A stretch of DNA of 64,000 nucleotides from Chryseobacterium camelliae (GCF_002770595.1 NZ_CP022986.1:3534001-3598000), one strand, 5' to 3'. Counted from the stretch's first letter, positions 35,837 through 45,549 are shown. Numbers and translations are program-made. The notes: a model not told the origin generated them from the letters alone.

Positions 35837-36874
35837 ATGGAATATGTAGATTATATTATTGTGGGAGATGGGTATGCAGCCCTTTTTTTTGCTCATCAGC
35901 TTATTAAAAATCAGAAATCATTCAGAATATTTTCAGAAGGAAATAAGAGTGCTTCCCAGGTTTCTGCCGGGATGATCAATCCTGTTGTCCTGAAAAAGTT
36001 CACGACCTTCTGGAAAGCCCAGGAACAAATTGATTTCCTTAAAAGTTCCCTAAGTGAAATAGAAGCCTATACAGGCAAAAATTACATGATTGATGCGCCG
36101 ATTCACAGGATTTTCCATGATGAAAATGAGCAGCAGCTATGGCTTAGGAAAGCTGAAACCGAAGAACTGTCTTATTTTTTAGATCGAGATTTTAGATATC
36201 TGGATGTTCTTAATAATCCGTATGGTACCGGAAAGGTAAACCGGTCAGCACGACTTGATGTAAAAGGATTTTTCAATGATTTATTTACTTTTTTTGAAGA
36301 GAGGTCTTATCTGATTAAGGAGAAGTTTATTTATGAGCAATTAGATGCTTTGGATTCTTCCTATAAAGGCATTAATTTCAAACACATCATTTTCTGTGAA
36401 GGGATGGGTGTTAAAAATAATCCATATTTTTCTGAGATTCCGGTCAGCCCCAATAAAGGACATCATATCAAAGTGAAATTATCCAAGCCTCTGCCCGATG
36501 ATATAACAGTTAAAAAGAAACACTTCCTTTTTCCTGTTGATGAAGACCGCTATTTTTATGGCGGAACCTATGACCGGGAACAGCTGCATCATCATATTGA
36601 CGAAACTGCGGTCCAACAGCTTAAGAATGGTCTTTCTGAATTTTACCCGTTTGATTTTGAAATCGATGAAACTCATTTTGGGTTCAGGCCTACGGTAAAA
36701 GACAGACGGCCGATCATTGGAAGGCATGAAGATCATAAAAATTTATATGTATTCAACGGATTAGGCGCACGTGGAATTTTAAATGGCTGTTACTTCTCGG
36801 CTTCTTTATATGATCTGATTGAAAAAGGAATCCCTTTACCTGAAGAAATAGATTTGTTGAGATTTAAAAAATAA
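35837..36874 (+). CDS. FAD-dependent oxidoreductase (DAO family)
   Basis: The 345-residue product has a Rossmann FAD-binding start (YIIVGDGYAALFFAHQL, with G-x-G-x-x-A in place of the common G-x-G-x-x-G) and the DAO-type pattern: SAGMINPVVLKKFT, a substrate-binding middle, and FGFRPTVKDRRPIIGRHE with YVFNGLGARGILNGCYFS near the C-terminus. It resembles amino-acid/glycine-oxidase-like flavoenzymes; the substrate is not predictable. The ATG lies directly after the gldN terminator T-run, so expression needs readthrough or a promoter overlapping the end of gldN. Confidence 0.85.
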   Translation: MEYVDYIIVGDGYAALFFAHQLIKNQKSFRIFSEGNKSASQVSAGMINPVVLKKFTTFWKAQEQIDFLKSSLSEIEAYTGKNYMIDAPIHRIFHDENEQQLWLRKAETEELSYFLDRDFRYLDVLNNPYGTGKVNRSARLDVKGFFNDLFTFFEERSYLIKEKFIYEQLDALDSSYKGINFKHIIFCEGMGVKNNPYFSEIPVSPNKGHHIKVKLSKPLPDDITVKKKHFLFPVDEDRYFYGGTYDREQLHHHIDETAVQQLKNGLSEFYPFDFEIDETHFGFRPTVKDRRPIIGRHEDHKNLYVFNGLGARGILNGCYFSASLYDLIEKGIPLPEEIDLLRFKK

Positions 36875-36950
36875 TGTATTTTATCTACATATATTTAAAA
36901 TGTAATGAGAATGATTTAAAATTTCTTATCTTAATAAGAGAATTTAAATT

Positions 36951-37205
36951 ATGGATGAAAATATTTTAGGAATTATAGCAGGTGTTTTTACTTCAGCTTC
37001 AATGATCCCGCAGTTGGTCAAGGTATTAAAGGAAAAAAATGTTGAAGATCTGTCCTGGATTACGCTTCTGGTACTGATTACCGGTGTATCATTATGGGTA
37101 TGGTACGGAATTCTCAAGGATGAACTTCCTATTATATTATCTAATGCTTTTGCCGTTCTTGTTAATATAAGCCTTTTGACCTGTTATTTAATATATAGGA
37201 AATAA
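36951..37205 (+). CDS. SemiSWEET sugar transporter
   Basis: The 84-residue product has three transmembrane helices in the SemiSWEET arrangement, with the helix-1 PQ motif in GVFTSASMIPQLVKVLKEKN and the signature LSWITLLVLITGVSLWVWYG. Such half-size transporters dimerise to move sugars. The ATG at 36951 has an A/T-rich leader. Assignment to SemiSWEET is by motif and size. Confidence 0.9.
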   Translation: MDENILGIIAGVFTSASMIPQLVKVLKEKNVEDLSWITLLVLITGVSLWVWYGILKDELPIILSNAFAVLVNISLLTCYLIYRK

Positions 37206-37261
37206 GTTATACCTGTTGGGTAATGATGTTGATCATTACATATGAATAAGGCATATCAAAA

Positions 37262-37666
37262 TTAGTAAGAAGCCATACTGGTGCTCTTCTGTTTATTTTC
37301 AGAAGAAGCTTGCTTTTTGTGGTGGAAAAGTACCATCTGGATATCTCTCTTAAGAAAAATTACTTCTCCTTTAATATCTGTATACTGATATTCGGTGCTG
37401 GCTGCGGAATATTCAGGCATATCCTTTTTTTTCTTAAGCTCATAAGTCTTTCCGCCCAAATGGATAGTGACCGTTTTTGCCGTATGGTTGATAATAACTT
37501 CCATATGCTCTCCAAGGTCATCTGTAAAAATATCCTTGGTAATTTCATCATGATCTGGGGCTGCTTCTGTCTGAATATTGGTCACAGATTCTTTCCCGGG
37601 ATGTTGACATGCTGTTGTAAAAATTCCGATGGTAAGCAGAAGAATGAGTCGAATATAATTTTTCAT
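37262..37666 (-). CDS. Small lipoprotein of unknown function (134 aa)
   Basis: No family was recognised. It has a lipoprotein signal (MKNYIRLILLLTIGIFTTAC, Cys20), a middle part with repeated hydrophobic/charged strands (VIINHTAKTVTIHLGGKTYEL) and a Ser/Lys-rich tail. The middle part may be a small beta-sandwich, possibly a C-type lysozyme-inhibitor-like fold, which is only a guess. Confidence 0.75.
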   Translation of the reverse strand: MKNYIRLILLLTIGIFTTACQHPGKESVTNIQTEAAPDHDEITKDIFTDDLGEHMEVIINHTAKTVTIHLGGKTYELKKKKDMPEYSAASTEYQYTDIKGEVIFLKRDIQMVLFHHKKQASSENKQKSTSMASY

Positions 37667-38140
37667 AATAAGAAGTGATTGGTAGTGAGGTCTGATGGTG
37701 TTAATATTTCATAAATTTACGAATATTTCTGCTAACAAAGGTTAAAACATCTGGTCTAATTTTAAATTTTTGTTAAGATTTGGAATCAGAAAAAAATCCT
37801 ATATATTGTATATCCATTTAATTATTTTAACTATTTAAAAATAATTGATTTCAAATCATAACTTTTACTTATGAATTCAGATTATTTTTTTAATAGTTTA
37901 AAATCTTAAAGGAATTTATCTGATTATGATATCTGTTGAATATATTATTATACCAGTAAAACTATCTTTTTTGTATTTAAATTATTGTTTTCTAGAGTGA
38001 TGTATTTGTTGGCAGAGTTTTAAATGGTTGAATATTCTCTTCAGATTATTTCAAGTAATGTTAAATATTGTTAATGATTTTAACATTTAGGCGGAATTGA
38101 AAAATAGTTTTTATGTTTAGATGTACCTTTGCCGCATCAG
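37667..38140. other. AT-rich intergenic region upstream of the efflux locus
   Basis: No gene was found in these 474 bases. The only clear signal is the -7 box at 38124. The rest is strongly A/T-rich and could hold operators for the efflux locus, but no repeat convincing enough to report was seen. Confidence 0.4.
38124..38132 (+). promoter_or_regulatory. Promoter -7 box ahead of the efflux locus
   Basis: TACCTTTGC matches TAnnTTTG. It ends 8 bases before ATG 38141, so the transcript would have a very short or no leader. Confidence 0.62.
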
Positions 38141-38524
38141 ATGAGAAACTACATCACATACTTTTTAACCTGCCTGTTTCTGCTCTTTGTGGTAGAAAGC
38201 AAAATCAATGTCAGGACTTTGGACACCTCCAAGGTTGGGTCTGTGTCTCATCATATCCTCAAGAAAGCCAATAAGCTTAATCAGACTTATGAAAAGCTTT
38301 CTATACAGCAGAAGGTTGACAGTGAAAACTATTCTCTTGAACTTCTGGAAAGCAGTTTTCAGTTATCGGATGTACAGGCTGTAGCTGTTTTAGCAGCAGT
38401 TTTCACATTCGCATATTTTTTAGGATTACTCCGCTTCAAAGAATTAAGGCCTTCACTGCATGGTTTTAACCTTTGTTCCTATACCGTAAAAAGGTTTATT
38501 CTGATCCGTTCTATAAGAATCTAA
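38141..38524 (+). CDS. Small membrane protein ahead of RND efflux genes (127 aa)
   Basis: No named family was recognised. The product has a hydrophobic N-terminus (YITYFLTCLFLLFVVES), a soluble helical middle of about 60 residues, and a second hydrophobic stretch (VQAVAVLAAVFTFAYFLGLL) with a basic tail. It starts 8 bases after a strong -7 box; the frame open from TTG 38129 is not a credible start. It precedes the adaptor gene by about 130 bases with no visible terminator, so it may be co-transcribed with the pump. A role in the pump or its control is inferred from position. Confidence 0.7.
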   Translation: MRNYITYFLTCLFLLFVVESKINVRTLDTSKVGSVSHHILKKANKLNQTYEKLSIQQKVDSENYSLELLESSFQLSDVQAVAVLAAVFTFAYFLGLLRFKELRPSLHGFNLCSYTVKRFILIRSIRI

Positions 38525-38653
38525 ACTTTTCCGAAAAGTATTTTGTCCTTTAAAAGGATGGGATACGCCGTTCTTTACAGCCTGTACTCTATGCAGGTTG
38601 ATGTATTCTATTTCATTTTCAAAACATTAACGATTTATATAAACTCTAGAATT

Positions 38654-39736
38654 ATGATCAAAAGAGTTGTCGCAGGCATTGCGCTAAGCAGTCTTTTATT
38701 GTTCAGCTGTAACAAGAAAAAAGAAGAAAAAGAAGAAGCTACCGTATATCCCGTAACCTCACCGGTGGTGATGGATACCGTGATTGACAAAGAGTATGTA
38801 GCTCAGATCCAATCTGTAAAAAACATTGAAATCCGCGCCCAGGAAAAGGGTTTTCTCGAGAAGATCTTCGTGGATGAAGGACAGTTCGTGCAGCAGGGAC
38901 AGACCCTGTTCAGGATTATGCCGAAACTGTATCAGGCCGAACTCCTGAAAGCACAGGCAGAAGTGGCCCAGGCTACCATTGAACTGAAAAATGCAAGTAC
39001 ATTGGCTAACAACAACATCGTGTCTAAAAATGAACGGGCGATGGCGAAAGCCAAACTGGATGCAGCGAATGCGGAAGCTAAACTGGCCCAGATCCATCTC
39101 TCATTCACAGACATCAAAGCTCCGTACTCAGGAATTATCAACCGGATCCCCCTTAAACTGGGAAGCCTTATTGATGAAGGTGACTTACTCACATCACTTT
39201 CAGACAATACCAATATGTATGGGTATTTTAACGTTTCAGAACCTGAATACCTGAGCTATCAGATGCATGCTGCAGACCGTGGAAGTAATGAAGTCGGCCT
39301 TGTAATGGCCAATGGTGAATTGCTTCCTGAAAAGGGCCAGATCCAGACTATCGAAGGAGAATTCGATAATGAAACAGGTAATATTGCCTTCAGAGCAAAG
39401 TTTCCTAATCCGAATAAACTATTAAGGAATGGGGAAACAGGAAAAGTACGGATGACTTTACCGGTGAAAAATGCTTTACTGATCCCTCAGAAAGCAACCT
39501 ATGAGATCCAGGATCAGAAATATGTTTTTGTAGTTGGCAACAATGGAGTGATCAAGTCTAAAAACATTAAGGTTGCTTATGAGCTTCCGGATGTATACGT
39601 GGTGAGTTCCGGGCTGGCAAAAGGAGACAAAATCCTGCTGGAAGGCGTTCAGAAAGTAAAAGATGACCAGAAAGTTCAGACTAAGTACCAGGATCCGAAA
39701 AAAGTGCTTCAGTCATTGAAATTAAAAGCAGAGTAG
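38654..39736 (+). CDS. RND efflux periplasmic adaptor (AcrA/MexA family)
   Basis: This 360-residue membrane fusion protein links the inner-membrane pump to the outer-membrane channel. It has a lipoprotein signal (IALSSLLLFSCNKKK), the barrel-sandwich/biotinyl-lipoyl pattern (IEIRAQEKGFLEKIFVDEGQ and SFTDIKAPYSGIINR) around a helical hairpin with AEVAQATIELKNA, and a beta-barrel/MP region ending VYVVSSGLAKGDKILLEGVQ. The frame is open far upstream (38543), but ATG 38654 is followed directly by the lipoprotein signal. Confidence 0.94.
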   Translation: MIKRVVAGIALSSLLLFSCNKKKEEKEEATVYPVTSPVVMDTVIDKEYVAQIQSVKNIEIRAQEKGFLEKIFVDEGQFVQQGQTLFRIMPKLYQAELLKAQAEVAQATIELKNASTLANNNIVSKNERAMAKAKLDAANAEAKLAQIHLSFTDIKAPYSGIINRIPLKLGSLIDEGDLLTSLSDNTNMYGYFNVSEPEYLSYQMHAADRGSNEVGLVMANGELLPEKGQIQTIEGEFDNETGNIAFRAKFPNPNKLLRNGETGKVRMTLPVKNALLIPQKATYEIQDQKYVFVVGNNGVIKSKNIKVAYELPDVYVVSSGLAKGDKILLEGVQKVKDDQKVQTKYQDPKKVLQSLKLKAE

Positions 39737-39760
39737 GACTCTTTAATGAAGTAAGTAATT

Positions 39761-42700
39761 ATGTTTAAGAAATTCATTCGCAGACCTGTTCTGTCTATCG
39801 TAATCTCTCTGATTATCGTATTTATGGGAGTTTTATCGTTGTTAAAACTTCCTGTAACACAATTCCCGTCCATCTCACCGCCGAAAGTAAACATTACGGC
39901 AGAATACCCGGGTGCCAATAACGAATTGCTGATTAAATCCGTCGTTATTCCTCTGGAAAGAGGGCTGAACGGAGTTCCCGGAATGAAATACATGACTTCC
40001 GATGCCGGAAATGACGGTGAAGCATCCATTCAGGTTGTTTTTGATTTGGGTACCGATCCTAACGTAGCTGCGGTTAACGTACAGAACCGTGTATCTTCGG
40101 TAGTCAATAAGCTTCCGCCTCTGGTAGTCCGTGAAGGGGTTAAAATTACCCGTGAGGAGCCAAACATGCTAATGTATATCAACTTATACAGTGATGATCC
40201 TAAGGCTGACCAGAAATTCCTGTTCAACTATGCAGATATCAATGTGATGTCTGAACTGAAAAGGGTAAGCGGGGTAGGTTTTGCCGATATCCTCGGAACA
40301 AGGGAATATGCCATGAGGATCTGGCTGAAGCCTGACCGTTTAACGGCTTACAGCATTTCAGCAGATGAAGTAATGGAAGCACTGAACGAGCAGAGTCTGG
40401 AAGCATCTCCCGGAAAAACAGGGGAAAGTTCAGGAAAACGTTCGCAGTCATTTGAATATATCCTTAAATATCCCGGACGTTTCAATAACGAAAAAGATTA
40501 CGGGAATATCATCCTGAAAGCAAAATCCAACGGAGAATTCATCCGCCTGAAAGATGTTGCCGACATTGAATTCGGTTCATCCATGTATGATATCTATTCT
40601 ACATTGAACGGAAAACCTTCTGCAGCGATTACCGTAAAGCAATCTTATGGTTCCAACGCGAGCGATGTTATCAAGAATGTAAAATCCCTGATGGCGGAAC
40701 TGCAGAAGACCACGTTCCCTAAAGGAATGCACTATGATATCAGTTATGATGTATCCAAGTTTCTGGATGCTTCCATTGAAAAAGTAGTCCACACATTATT
40801 TGAGGCATTCATTCTGGTGGCGATCGTGGTATTCCTGTTCCTGGGAGACTGGCGTTCAACATTAATTCCGGCGATTGCAGTTCCGGTTTCGCTGATCGGT
40901 ACTTTTGCCGTGATGTCCGCTTTCGGGATTACGCTGAATATGATATCATTGTTTGCACTGGTTATGGCGATCGGGGTTGTGGTAGATGATGCCATTGTTG
41001 TGATTGAGGCAGTTCACGCCAAGATGGAGGAAAAACATTTATCTCCTTTAAAGGCAACGGAAGAAGCGATGCACGAAATCAGCGGGGCGATTATCGCAAT
41101 TACCCTGGTAATGGCATCCGTATTCATCCCGATTGCATTCATGTCCGGTCCGGTAGGGGTATTTTACCGTCAGTTTTCCATTACGATGGCTTCAGCGATT
41201 ATCCTTTCAGGAGTTGTGGCATTAACGTTGACACCGGCTTTATGTGCTTTAATCCTGAAGAATAACCATGGAAAAGCTAAAAAGAGAACCCCGGTAACCA
41301 TTTTCCTGGATAAATTCAACAATCTCTTTACCAGAGGAGCCGGAAAGTATGAGAAAATGCTTACCAAGACAGTTAAGAAGAAAACATTTACACTCCCGCT
41401 TTTGTTAGCGTTCTGCGCCTGTACCTTCTTCTTAAGCAACTCGCTGCCTTCCGGGTTTATCCCGTCAGAAGACCAGGGAATGATCTATGCCATCATCCAG
41501 ACACCTCCGGGCTCCACACTGGAAAGAACCAATCAGATTGCCAAAGAACTGTTAAAGGAGTCTGAAGGGATCGATGGCGTACAGTCTGTTTCTTCACTGG
41601 CAGGATATGAAATTTTAACGGAAGGTACCGGATCCAATTCTGGAACCTGTCTGATCAACCTTAAAAGCTGGGAAGACCGTAAAGAATCTGCTGCGGAAAT
41701 TATTGAAAAGCTGGAGGAAAAAGCTAAAAATATTCCGGGGGCCAACATAGAATTTTTCCAGCCGCCATCCATTCCGGGATACGGAGCAGCAGGAGGTTTT
41801 GAACTCCGTTTGCTTGACAAGGCCGGAAGCGGGGATTATCAGAAAATGGAAAAAGTAAGTAACGAATTCGTCAATGAATTGAAAAAACGACCGGAACTGG
41901 GGTCTGCGTTTACCTTCTACTCAGCAAGTTTTCCTCAGTATATGCTGAAAATTGATAACGATCTGGCCGAACAGAAAGGAGTAAGCATAGAGAAAGCAAT
42001 GGATAACCTGTCTACGCTGATCGGTTCCAATTATGAAACCAGCTTTATCCGGTTCGACAGGCCTTATAAAGTGATCGTACAGGCAGGGCCGCAATACCGT
42101 GCACTGCCGACTGATCTGCTTAAATTATATGTGAAGAATGAGAAAGGCGAGATGGTTCCGTACTCGGATTTCATGCGTCTTGAAAAAGTATACGGACTGT
42201 CTGAAATTACCCGGCACAATATGTATAATTCAGCAGAGGTAAGCGGTACTCCGGCGCCGGGATACAGTTCCGGGCAGGCCATTGCAGCCATTCAGGAAGT
42301 AGCCGACAAAACCCTTCCGAGAGGCTTCGGAATAGATTGGGCGGGTATCTCCAAGGATGAAGTAAGCCGTGGGAACGAAGCCGTATTCATCTTTCTGGTA
42401 TGTCTGGGATTTGTTTATCTGATTCTTGCCGCACAGTATGAAAGCTTTATTCTTCCACTCCCGGTAATCCTGTCATTGCCAACGGGTATCTTCGGAGCGT
42501 TTCTTTGCCTGAAATTATTAGGGCTGGAAAATAACATTTATGCTCAGGTTGCCATGGTCATGCTGATCGGATTACTGGGTAAAAATGCTGTACTGATCGT
42601 AGAGTTTGCCGTCCAGAAGAAAGCCGAAGAGGGAATTCCGGTGGCGCAGGCAGCGATTGAGGGTGCAGCGATCCGGTTCCGTCCGATCCTGATGACTTCA

Positions 42701-42955
42701 TTCGCGTTCATTGCGGGATTGATTCCGCTGGTACTGGCAACAGGGCCGGGTGCTACCGGGAACCGTACCATTGGTACTGCGGCTGCAGGGGGAATGCTCA
42801 TCGGTACTGTTTTCGGACTGATGATTATTCCAGGCTTATACTACATTTTCGGAACCATTGCAGAGAAATCAAAACTGGCAAGGTACGAAGAGGAAAATCC
42901 TTTAACAGAACAAACAGAACCGTATCAACACGATGACAAACATGAAGATTTATAA
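39761..42955 (+). CDS. RND multidrug efflux transporter (AcrB/HAE1 family)
   Basis: This 1064-residue inner-membrane proton antiporter exports hydrophobic compounds. It starts MFKKFIRRPVLSIVISLIIV, has the two large periplasmic loops and the conserved TM4 Asp pair in GVVVDDAIVVIEAVHAKMEE, the RND motif SFFAFIAGLIPL-like (TSFAFIAGLIPLVLATGPG) and LPTGIFGAFLCLKLLG. It lies between the adaptor and the outer-membrane channel, forming a tripartite system. Substrates cannot be read from the sequence. Confidence 0.96.
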   Translation: MFKKFIRRPVLSIVISLIIVFMGVLSLLKLPVTQFPSISPPKVNITAEYPGANNELLIKSVVIPLERGLNGVPGMKYMTSDAGNDGEASIQVVFDLGTDPNVAAVNVQNRVSSVVNKLPPLVVREGVKITREEPNMLMYINLYSDDPKADQKFLFNYADINVMSELKRVSGVGFADILGTREYAMRIWLKPDRLTAYSISADEVMEALNEQSLEASPGKTGESSGKRSQSFEYILKYPGRFNNEKDYGNIILKAKSNGEFIRLKDVADIEFGSSMYDIYSTLNGKPSAAITVKQSYGSNASDVIKNVKSLMAELQKTTFPKGMHYDISYDVSKFLDASIEKVVHTLFEAFILVAIVVFLFLGDWRSTLIPAIAVPVSLIGTFAVMSAFGITLNMISLFALVMAIGVVVDDAIVVIEAVHAKMEEKHLSPLKATEEAMHEISGAIIAITLVMASVFIPIAFMSGPVGVFYRQFSITMASAIILSGVVALTLTPALCALILKNNHGKAKKRTPVTIFLDKFNNLFTRGAGKYEKMLTKTVKKKTFTLPLLLAFCACTFFLSNSLPSGFIPSEDQGMIYAIIQTPPGSTLERTNQIAKELLKESEGIDGVQSVSSLAGYEILTEGTGSNSGTCLINLKSWEDRKESAAEIIEKLEEKAKNIPGANIEFFQPPSIPGYGAAGGFELRLLDKAGSGDYQKMEKVSNEFVNELKKRPELGSAFTFYSASFPQYMLKIDNDLAEQKGVSIEKAMDNLSTLIGSNYETSFIRFDRPYKVIVQAGPQYRALPTDLLKLYVKNEKGEMVPYSDFMRLEKVYGLSEITRHNMYNSAEVSGTPAPGYSSGQAIAAIQEVADKTLPRGFGIDWAGISKDEVSRGNEAVFIFLVCLGFVYLILAAQYESFILPLPVILSLPTGIFGAFLCLKLLGLENNIYAQVAMVMLIGLLGKNAVLIVEFAVQKKAEEGIPVAQAAIEGAAIRFRPILMTSFAFIAGLIPLVLATGPGATGNRTIGTAAAGGMLIGTVFGLMIIPGLYYIFGTIAEKSKLARYEEENPLTEQTEPYQHDDKHEDL

Positions 42956-44384
42956 CAAATATATAGCAGCCATTGCTCTATCGCTTGTCTTAGCAAGCTG
43001 TAAGGCACCGATGGCAACCGTCATAAAAGACGAGGTAAAAGAAAACGTACCCCAGAACTTTAATCAGGAAGATCAGAGCGATGCCAATACCAATAGTGGA
43101 ACCACACCCTGGAGGCAATTCTTTACAGATCCCAATCTGGTAGCTTTGATAGAAGTTGCATTGAAGAATAACCAGGAACTGCTTATTACACTACAGGAAA
43201 TTGAAATTGCAAAAAGCGGCGTCTTAGCCAAAAAAGGCCGTTTAACGCCTACAGTTTCGGCCGGAGGCGGTGCCGGAGTAAGAAAAGCAGGACGTTATAC
43301 CAGTGAGGGAGCCGGTGATGCTACTACGGAAATAGAACCCGGTAAAGCAATGCCAGATCCGCTGATGAATTTCGAAGGTGGCTTAACGGCCAACTGGGAA
43401 ATTGATATCTGGAAAAAGCTGAGGACAGAGAAGGAATCTGCCGTAGCACATTATCTTTCTACTGTGGAAGGAAAGAATTTTGTCCTGTCCAATCTTATTG
43501 AAGAAGTGGCAGATAACTACTATGAACTTCTGGCTCTCGATAATCAGCTGGATATCATTCAGCAGTATATCAAACTTCAGCAGAAGGCCCTTGAGATTTC
43601 AAAAATCCAGAAAGAGGCAGCAGCAGCTACCGAGCTCGCTGTAAAGAAGTTTGAAGCCGAGCTGGCCAAATCCAAGGCTACGGAATATACCATCCGTCAG
43701 CAAATTACAGAAAAGGAAAATGAGATCAATGCATTATGCGGACGTTTCCCACAGCCTATAGCAAGAACAAAGGAAAGCTTTATGTCTACGATCCCTCAAA
43801 CGGTGTATACAGGAATTCCTTCTCAACTGCTGGCAAACCGTCCGGACATCAAACAGGCTGAGCTGGAATTGAAGTCGGCCAAGCTTGATGTAGAAGCAGC
43901 GAGGAAAGAATTTTATCCTTCTCTTGAAATTTCTGCGACTTTAGGATTGGAAGCTTTCAAACCTTCTTATCTGGTAAAATTGCCGGAATCCATGGCAGCG
44001 AGCCTGGCAGGAGAACTGGCCGGTCCATTGATCAACAAAAGTGCGATCAAAGCTAATTTTCAAACCGCAGATGCCAAACAGATCCAGGCACTGTACGAAT
44101 ATGACAAAACCATCCTCAATGCATATCTGGATGTAGCTAACCTGATGTCAAAGGTGAAAAATATTGACCAGTATTATCAGTTGAAATCCCAGGAAACGAA
44201 GTCATTAGAACAATCGATCGATATTGCGAATCAGCTGTTCCGGAATTCAAGGGCCGATTATCTTGAGGTTCTTCTGAACCAGAGGGATGCTCTGGACGCG
44301 AAAATGGAATTGGTTGAAGCAAAACAAAAACAACTGAGTACAGTTGTGGATATTTATAAGAGCTTAGGCGGAGGCTGGAAGTGA
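42942..44384 (+). CDS. TolC-type outer-membrane efflux channel (OprM/NodT family)
   Basis: This 480-residue outer-membrane factor completes the tripartite pump. It has a lipoprotein signal (AAIALSLVLASCKAP), two OEP repeats with VALIEVALKNNQELLITLQE, ANWEIDIWKKLRTEKESAVA, YYELLALDNQLDIIQ and IPSQLLANRPDIKQAELELK, all typical of the NodT subfamily. The start is uncertain: ATG 42933 is in frame 3 codons upstream. Either start overlaps the end of the transporter gene, which implies translational coupling. A terminator follows. Confidence 0.93.
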   Translation: MKIYNKYIAAIALSLVLASCKAPMATVIKDEVKENVPQNFNQEDQSDANTNSGTTPWRQFFTDPNLVALIEVALKNNQELLITLQEIEIAKSGVLAKKGRLTPTVSAGGGAGVRKAGRYTSEGAGDATTEIEPGKAMPDPLMNFEGGLTANWEIDIWKKLRTEKESAVAHYLSTVEGKNFVLSNLIEEVADNYYELLALDNQLDIIQQYIKLQQKALEISKIQKEAAAATELAVKKFEAELAKSKATEYTIRQQITEKENEINALCGRFPQPIARTKESFMSTIPQTVYTGIPSQLLANRPDIKQAELELKSAKLDVEAARKEFYPSLEISATLGLEAFKPSYLVKLPESMAASLAGELAGPLINKSAIKANFQTADAKQIQALYEYDKTILNAYLDVANLMSKVKNIDQYYQLKSQETKSLEQSIDIANQLFRNSRADYLEVLLNQRDALDAKMELVEAKQKQLSTVVDIYKSLGGGWK

Positions 44385-44411
44385 TTATAAATCTTTAATG
44401 TTTTTGAAAGG

Positions 44412-44440
44412 GAGACTGCCGGAAGGCAGTCTCTTTCTTC
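44412..44440 (+). terminator. Rho-independent terminator after the efflux operon
   Basis: GAGACTGCC/GGCAGTCTC, a 9-bp stem closed by a GGAA tetraloop, followed by TTTCTT. Confidence 0.88.
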
Positions 44441-44733
44441 GTATATTCATTGATACTATTAAATCTTTTAAAATGATTTTTAAAAAATGTCTTATTAATT
44501 TTTGATAAACTGTTTTGATTTATGTATACTGAACGGATTGTTATGCTAAAATTCTATTACATATGAAACATACAGTAAGGATAAAGATTGATAAACTGTA
44601 AATAAAATTTTTATATTTAAAATTGTCATGGGGGATTAATACTCTAGAGCATTTATAAATTTAAACATAAATTATAACACGTCAAGTTTTGTCGCATTAC
44701 CGTTATAGCTTTGCTTCAAATCAATACAGTGTT
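44441..44733. other. AT-rich intergenic region
   Basis: No gene or clear signal was found between the efflux terminator and the unknown gene at 44734; TTTTG at 44687-44691 is a weak promoter candidate only. Confidence 0.35.
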
Positions 44734-45432
44734 ATGGAAGTGCCGTTTTATCTGACGTATAAAGAATTTGAAAATACCTATTATGACAACCTTGAACGAT
44801 GGTTCGAACAGGAGGGTAATAGCAGCGAAACCGATTATCTGAAACATCTGGCACATCTGTATGCGCCTTATCTGTACTATAACTTTTCCCTTGAGCGGCT
44901 GCAGGCTGATGCTTCTGTGAAAATTAAGGACTGTTTCTTTCCGTATTATGAAAAGATCGGAATTTCTTTCTGCACGGGATGTGACCATGGAAAAGCAAAG
45001 GATGCAGAAAAGATGAACCATGTATTTGAATGGAAAACTATTTCCATGATGGAATATGCGCAGCATATCCTTGACAAAGTCAATGACCATATCTCCGGAA
45101 ATGGGATAATACTGAACAATGGGCAGTGTATCCTGGATTATCTGAGCAACAGGGAAGTGGTGACCTTCAGGAATGGTGCAGGATACTGCGTAGATTTCAG
45201 TCAGCATTTATCTGTACTGCCTTTTCTGAAAGCGTATCTGCCATGTTCAGGGAAAACAGTGAATATGGCGGTATACAGGGACTTTCTTTTTTCAGTGGTT
45301 CAGATCGCAGAGCATATCAACCGCAGACTGGAGGATGTCCATGCTTTTGAAAGCACCATCGGCAACCGGCTGAAATCAGATGCGAAATTCAGGATACAGG
45401 TCAATCAGCATTTTCTTACATTGTGTAATTGA
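44734..45432 (+). CDS. Hypothetical protein (232 aa)
   Basis: No family was recognised. The product is soluble, rich in Tyr, His and acidic residues, and has no signal peptide. It carries several Cys (CFFPYYEKIGISFCTGCDHG, GQCILDY, AGYCVDF, LPCSGK), of which C-x2-C-x-H in FCTGCDHG might bind metal. The frame opens at TTG 44689, but ATG 44734 (MEVPFYLTYKEFENTYY) is preferred. It stands alone between two terminators. Confidence 0.7.
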   Translation: MEVPFYLTYKEFENTYYDNLERWFEQEGNSSETDYLKHLAHLYAPYLYYNFSLERLQADASVKIKDCFFPYYEKIGISFCTGCDHGKAKDAEKMNHVFEWKTISMMEYAQHILDKVNDHISGNGIILNNGQCILDYLSNREVVTFRNGAGYCVDFSQHLSVLPFLKAYLPCSGKTVNMAVYRDFLFSVVQIAEHINRRLEDVHAFESTIGNRLKSDAKFRIQVNQHFLTLCN

Positions 45433-45498
45433 TCATTACTTGAAGACACCAAACATTCATTTATCATATTTTACGTTTTGATGACCATCAGAACCAAT

Positions 45499-45526
45499 AA
45501 CTCCCGGCCAATACTGACCGGGAGTT
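45499..45526. terminator. Bidirectional hairpin between convergent genes
   Basis: AACTCCCGG/CCGGGAGTT, a 9-bp stem with a 10-nt loop, between stops at 45432 and 45550; short A/T runs flank it. Confidence 0.75.
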
Positions 45527-45549
45527 GAAAAACACAAGATTAAAAAAAA

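Noticed and set aside
37220..37239. Palindrome GTAATGAT/ATCATTAC between the SemiSWEET gene and the small lipoprotein gene
   Set aside because: No T run follows on either strand, so a terminator or operator call is not supported.
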